Source: Mycolicibacter sinensis
Lineage (GTDB): Bacteria; Actinomycetota; Actinomycetes; Mycobacteriales; Mycobacteriaceae
DNA: 38,275 bases
NCBI RefSeq assembly: GCF_001667945.1
Contig: NZ_LZJK01000066.1
Location: 1 to 38,275 of the forward strand
Direction of reading: 5' to 3'
Part shown: piece after piece, positions 34,697 through 38,275 of the stretch
Layout: every line of letters begins with the position of its first letter
Numbering within the stretch: the stretch's first letter is position 1
Notes under the pieces: model-generated
Told to the model about the DNA's origin: nothing
Databases searched by the model: none
What the model saw: only the letters and a program-made list of their open reading frames with translations
Position numbers and translations under genes: made by a program

Positions 34697-36049
34697 ATGC
34701 CCGAGGAGCGTGGGGCGCATGCGGCGGCGGCGCGCGCCCGCGAAGCATCACTGGTCTGCCGGCAGCAGGCCGCGGCGCCAACCGATCAGCTGCTGTCGGT
34801 GACGCTGCGCGGCGCGGTCGATCAACTCCACGAGGGCCGGCGGCGTCTGGACGCCATCGGCGCCGAGATTCGCGAGGTGCTGGGCGATCCGCGCCGGGCG
34901 GCCTTGGACACCCCGGCCGGCGCCCGCCAGTTCCAGCTCTTTCTGGCCGCCAAGACCCGCGACATCCGCCGGGTCGTCGCCGACGCCGTCGCGGACAACC
35001 GGGCCCGTACCGCGCGGCTGCGCTCAGTCGGCGACGGCTATCGCGTCGCAGCCAAGGATCGCGATCGGCTCAACCGGCAGCTGCTCGCCGACGACATCAG
35101 CCGGGTGGAGAACGCCGCCGAGGCGATCAGCGCCGCCGAGATGATCCGCTACGACAACGCGCTCCGGGTCCGGGATGCGCTTGGGGTCAACGCCGCTCAC
35201 GGCCCGGTGCTGCTGATCAGTTATGACCCGGCCGCGTTCGGTGGCCGGGGCCGGGCCGCCATCGCGATCGGCGATCCCGACACCGCCGACAACACCACTG
35301 TGCTGGTACCGGGGGCGCACAGCAGCGTCCGCGACGGCTACCTGTCGCACCCGGACGGGGTGAACCTCTACCGTGAGGTCGCCCGTGCCGATCCCACTCG
35401 ATCGAATTCGGTCGTTGTGTGGATGGGCTACCGCGCCCCGGACAGCCTGTTGGATCCCGCGGTGGCACAACCGGATTCAGCGCGAGCCGGCGGCCGCCTG
35501 CTGGCCGCCGACGTCAACGCCCTGCGGGCGGCGCACCGCGGCGCGGCGCATATCACGGTGATCGGGCATTCGTACGGTTCGACGACGGTGGCCGACGCCG
35601 CGGCCGGCTTCGGGATGCGGGCCGACGACGTGGTGCTCGTCGGTTCGCCCGGAACCGACCTGGCGCGCAGCGCCAAGGATTTTCACCTGCCGGCGACAGG
35701 GCATGTGTATGTGGGTGCGGCATCCTCGGACCCGATCACCGGATTCGCCGGTGAACCGCAACTGCCGCTGCCCGGAACGGCGGCCACCGTCGGGCTCGGC
35801 CGTGATCCGGCCGCCGACGGCTACGGCTCGACTCGGTTCAAAGCCGAGGCCCCTGGCCTGTCCTGGCCGATGGCCGACCACAGCTCCTACTTCGCACCGG
35901 GCACCGAATCGCTGTTCAGCATCGGCGATATCGCCTCGGGCCACGGCGACGCGCTGGCACACGACCACATGACCGCACCGCACCGTCGTCGGCTTCCCGC
36001 ATTCGACCCCGAACGGCTGCGTCCGGGCACCGGAGGCCACCGGCATTGA
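34697..36049 (+). CDS. DUF1023-type alpha/beta hydrolase
   Basis: A 450-residue protein of the actinobacterial DUF1023 alpha/beta-hydrolase family. A helical N-terminal part (about 1-165), rich in Arg and Ala, is followed by the hydrolase domain with the nucleophile elbow GHSYGS (S292), and a likely catalytic Asp and His later (DHSSYF region). The frame is open back to 34466, inside priA on the other strand; I use the ATG at 34697 because upstream codons look like antisense noise, but the ribosome site is weak. Substrate unknown; no signal peptide is seen. Confidence 0.8.
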   Translation: MPEERGAHAAAARAREASLVCRQQAAAPTDQLLSVTLRGAVDQLHEGRRRLDAIGAEIREVLGDPRRAALDTPAGARQFQLFLAAKTRDIRRVVADAVADNRARTARLRSVGDGYRVAAKDRDRLNRQLLADDISRVENAAEAISAAEMIRYDNALRVRDALGVNAAHGPVLLISYDPAAFGGRGRAAIAIGDPDTADNTTVLVPGAHSSVRDGYLSHPDGVNLYREVARADPTRSNSVVVWMGYRAPDSLLDPAVAQPDSARAGGRLLAADVNALRAAHRGAAHITVIGHSYGSTTVADAAAGFGMRADDVVLVGSPGTDLARSAKDFHLPATGHVYVGAASSDPITGFAGEPQLPLPGTAATVGLGRDPAADGYGSTRFKAEAPGLSWPMADHSSYFAPGTESLFSIGDIASGHGDALAHDHMTAPHRRRLPAFDPERLRPGTGGHRH

Positions 36050-36062
36050 CCGCCAGTGGGTT

Positions 36063-36785
36063 TCAGCCAGCGGCTGTCTGTTCGGCCCGCTGCGACCGGC
36101 CGAAGAAGAAACCGGCCGTGATGAGCAGTTGCGCCGCGGCATAGGCCCACCAGATCGGCACGGCCAACACCTCGTTGCCCAGCACGAACCGGCTGATCGC
36201 GATCATGGCGTCCGACACCGCGAACAGCACCGCGCCCACCGCGGTCCAACGGGTGGGCAGCTTCGCCAGCAGAGCTGCGCACACCATGGCACCGAGCACC
36301 ACGACGTAGACGGTCACCGGCACCGTCATCTGTTCGCGGACCAGGCCGGGCCAGAACCACACCAGCAGAGCCAGGCAGCTCACCGCGATCAAGCCCACCC
36401 CGAGGAGCCTGCTTCGCGACACCGCTGCCAGCGGAACCAGCGCCCCCAGAAAACACAAGTGCGCCAACAGAAATGCCGTCAGCCCGGCCACGAACGACGG
36501 CTCCCACCACGGGATGGCCAGCAACCAGTCGCCGGCCGCCGACAAGATCAGCGCGGGGATCAGCCAGCGCGCCTCGCGCAGGATCGGGTGCGCGGCCGCG
36601 GCAACGGCCAGCAGCACCGCCATCGCCGCCTTGAACGCCGGTTGGCCGATCCAGTGCCCCGTCAACGCCTCCCCCGGCGCTGACCGCAACGCCAGCACGG
36701 TCAGAAAGACGCCGTAGCCCGCACCGACCCAACCGGCCGCGGCCCAGGCGGTGGGGACCAGCCGCGTTGCGTACGGTGTTCTCAT
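36063..36785 (-). CDS. YhhN/TMEM86 family lysoplasmalogenase-like membrane protein
   Basis: A 240-residue protein with about eight membrane helices and the acidic residues typical of the YhhN family ([25 protein letters not shown]). Animal members hydrolyse the vinyl ether of lysoplasmalogens; bacterial function is uncertain. I start at the ATG at 36785, whose bases overlap the start of the divergent esterase gene. A related gene is beside priA in M. tuberculosis (Rv1401) as I recall. It faces the DUF1023 gene tail to tail across 13 bases. Confidence 0.82.
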   Translation of the reverse strand: MRTPYATRLVPTAWAAAGWVGAGYGVFLTVLALRSAPGEALTGHWIGQPAFKAAMAVLLAVAAAAHPILREARWLIPALILSAAGDWLLAIPWWEPSFVAGLTAFLLAHLCFLGALVPLAAVSRSRLLGVGLIAVSCLALLVWFWPGLVREQMTVPVTVYVVVLGAMVCAALLAKLPTRWTAVGAVLFAVSDAMIAISRFVLGNEVLAVPIWWAYAAAQLLITAGFFFGRSQRAEQTAAG

Positions 36786-37731
36786 GCCGCTCACCGAGGA
36801 TGACTCCGCTATCGATCCCATAGTGCTGAAGGTACTGGACGCCGTCCCCTTCCGACTCACACTTGCCGACGGTGTCGAGGCGGCGCGCCGCCAGATGCGT
36901 GACCTGCCACGCCGGCCGGTCTACCCCGACCTGCCCAGCGAGGACCGGGTCATCGACGGCCCGGCCGGGAACCTGCCGGTGCGTATCTACCGGCCACCGA
37001 GCGCGGGCAACGGCCCCGCAGCCGTGGTGGTGTTCTTCGACGGCGGCGGTTTCGTCGCCGGCGACCTCGACACCCACGACGGCACCGCCCGCCAGCACGC
37101 GGTCGACGCCGACGCGGTCGTGGTGTCGGTGGACTACCGGTTGGCGCCCGAGCACCCATTCCCCGCTGCCGTGCAGGACGCCCTGGCGGCCACCGAGTGG
37201 GTGGCAGCGCACGCCGCCGAACTGGGCGTGGACCCGGCCCGGCTGGCGGTGGCCGGGGATTCGGCCGGCGGCAACCTGGCTGCGGTGGTGGCTCAACTGG
37301 CCCGCGACGCCGGCGGGCCGGCGATCTGCTTTCAGCTGCTGTGGTACCCGGCCACCACCTACGACATCACGTTGCCGTCGTTCAGCGAGAACGCCGACGC
37401 ACCGATCATCGACCGTGACGCGATCGCCGCGCTGACGCTGGCCTATGCCGCCGGCGTGGACCTGAGCGATCCGCCGCCGACGCTGGCCCCCGCGCGTGCC
37501 GCGAATCTGGCCGGCCTGCCGCCGGCCTACATTGCGGTGGCCGGCCACGACCCGTTGCGCGACGACGGCATCCGCTACGGCGAGCTGCTCTCCGCGGCCG
37601 GGGTGCCGGTGCAGGTGCACAACGCCACCACGCTGGTGCACGGCTACCTAGGCTATGCCGGGGTGATCCCGGCGGCTACCGAGGCCACCGACCGCGGGCT
37701 GGCGGCGCTGAAAGCGGCCCTGCACGGTTGA
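36784..37731 (+). CDS. LipH/LipI-type carboxylesterase (HSL family) with DGGG motif
   Basis: A 315-residue hormone-sensitive-lipase family esterase close to M. tuberculosis LipH/LipI (about 320 residues), which act on short-chain esters. The triad is S160 (GDSAGG), D256 (HDPLRDD) and H286 (VHGYLGY). The oxyanion-hole motif HGGG is DGGG (D86-G89, FFDGGGF) here. The three glycines that donate backbone contacts remain. The ATG at 36784 overlaps the divergent gene's start; a GTG at 36823 is a poorer alternative. The VOC gene follows after six bases. Confidence 0.93.
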   Translation: MPLTEDDSAIDPIVLKVLDAVPFRLTLADGVEAARRQMRDLPRRPVYPDLPSEDRVIDGPAGNLPVRIYRPPSAGNGPAAVVVFFDGGGFVAGDLDTHDGTARQHAVDADAVVVSVDYRLAPEHPFPAAVQDALAATEWVAAHAAELGVDPARLAVAGDSAGGNLAAVVAQLARDAGGPAICFQLLWYPATTYDITLPSFSENADAPIIDRDAIAALTLAYAAGVDLSDPPPTLAPARAANLAGLPPAYIAVAGHDPLRDDGIRYGELLSAAGVPVQVHNATTLVHGYLGYAGVIPAATEATDRGLAALKAALHG

Positions 37732-37737
37732 TATCCG

Positions 37738-38124
37738 ATGCGGCTGAACCAGGTCACCCTCGGCTGCACCGACATCGACCGGTCGGAGCGGTTCTACCGG
37801 CTGCTGGGTCTGCGGCTGATCGTCAAGACTGACGATTACCTGCGGTTCGAGTGCCCGGCCGGGGACAGCACCTTTTCGGTGGAACGGGTCACTACGGTGC
37901 CGGCCGACGAGCAGGTGACGATCTACTTCGAAACCGACGACGTCGACGGCGAATACCGGCGCCTGCGCGACGTGGTCGAGTTCAGCCAGCCGCCCACCGA
38001 CATGCCCTGGCTGTGGCGAGAGGCCAGGCTGCGTGATCCCGACGGGCACCCGCTGTGCCTGTTTCACGCCGGGGACGCCCGCCGGAATCCACCGTGGCGG
38101 CTCGGCCGGCCAGATTCGCCGTAA
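37738..38124 (+). CDS. VOC (glyoxalase/dioxygenase-fold) protein
   Basis: A 128-residue protein of the vicinal oxygen chelate superfamily: TLGCTDIDRSERFYRLLGLRLI at the start, and RDPDGHPLCLFH near residue 100-111, the usual second-half motif. Metal-ligand positions cannot be assigned safely. It follows the esterase gene by six bases and is probably cotranscribed. Substrate unknown. Confidence 0.88.
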   Translation: MRLNQVTLGCTDIDRSERFYRLLGLRLIVKTDDYLRFECPAGDSTFSVERVTTVPADEQVTIYFETDDVDGEYRRLRDVVEFSQPPTDMPWLWREARLRDPDGHPLCLFHAGDARRNPPWRLGRPDSP

Positions 38125-38153
38125 CACGGCACCGGCCCGCTGTTCGGCGCGCG

Positions 38154-38201
38154 ACCGTCGAGCGGTAGCAGCGACGAGGAGCCGAGCACTGCGTCGACGG
38201 T
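38154..38201. repeat. 8-bp inverted repeat after the VOC gene
   Basis: ACCGTCGA (38154-38161) and TCGACGGT (38194-38201) are perfectly complementary with 32 bases between. It begins 30 bases after the VOC stop. It may be part of a transcript end structure; no T-tract follows. Confidence 0.25.
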
Positions 38202-38221
38202 TTCTGACCGCTGCCGCCCAC

Positions 38222-38275
38222 CGCCGAACGTGAAGGCAGCTTCACACTCGGCGCCGAACGTGAAACCAGCTTCAC
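38222..38275. repeat. Tandem palindromic repeats, 30-bp period, cut by window edge
   Basis: Two copies of CGCCGAACGTGAANNCAGCTTCAC start at 38222 and 38252 and match at 22 of 24 bases. Each unit is itself a hairpin: in the first, CGCCGA-ac-GTGAAG pairs with CTTCAC-ac-TCGGCG around a GCAG loop. The array continues to the edge, so copy number is unknown. Units are contiguous without spacers, so this is not a CRISPR. Confidence 0.7.

Noticed and set aside
38222..38275. CRISPR array at the right edge
   Set aside because: Units abut with no unique spacers between repeats, and each unit is a palindrome. No cas gene is in view.

Overview
This window is a stretch of mycobacterial chromosome. It is GC-rich, and most start codons, stop-start overlaps and intact proteins fit Mycobacterium sensu lato. 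The gene order follows the M. tuberculosis Rv1450c-Rv1400c region read in reverse (ctaB, tkt-tal-zwf-opcA-pgl, secG, tpiA-pgk-gap, whiA-yvcK-rapZ-uvrC, ribH-ribBA, ribC, lprG-P55, ribD-rpe-rsmB-fmt, priA, lipH-like). The synteny statement rests on remembered family knowledge, not on a search. I cannot name the species. No rRNA, tRNA, insertion sequence, prophage or CRISPR array was seen, and no stretch over 300 bp lacks a gene.

Layout. 1-1073: a PPE gene running off the left edge, with a strong Zur-box-like palindrome at its promoter. 1074-2473: a NUDIX hydrolase and ctaB (heme O synthase), convergent with overlapping stops. 2732-9621: the pentose-phosphate operon tkt-tal-zwf-opcA-pgl plus a small coiled-coil protein. 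9649-22346: thirteen genes in one direction on the minus strand, transcribed ribBA-ribH-PH protein-uvrC-rapZ-yvcK-whiA, then a 23-bp inverted repeat, then a DUF3556 membrane protein and the lower-glycolysis set gap-pgk-tpiA-secG. 22538-25821: a secreted DUF732 protein, riboflavin synthase and the lprG-P55 lipid export pair. 25837-29880: ribD-rpe-rsmB-fmt in one tightly coupled minus-strand unit. 29918-32590: two divergent genes, Rv2004c-like and Acg-like, whose M. tuberculosis relatives belong to the DosR dormancy regulon. 32604-38124: a helicase-motif-less PriA, a DUF1023 hydrolase, a lysoplasmalogenase-like protein, a LipH-type esterase and a VOC protein. The right edge holds tandem palindromic repeats.

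How the genes work together. Central carbon genes (NADPH via zwf/opcA/pgl, triose phosphates via tpiA/gap/pgk, rpe) sit with riboflavin synthesis (ribBA, ribH, ribC, ribD), which draws on ribulose 5-phosphate and GTP, and with the yvcK-rapZ-whiA group that links cell-envelope metabolism and division. Most of the window is conserved housekeeping. The most unusual signals are non-coding: the Zur-like box with a candidate leaderless micro-ORF ahead of the PPE gene, the hairpin before the NUDIX gene, the long inverted repeat after whiA, the divergent DosR-type pair, and the tandem palindromes at the right edge. I found no clearly novel multi-gene system.
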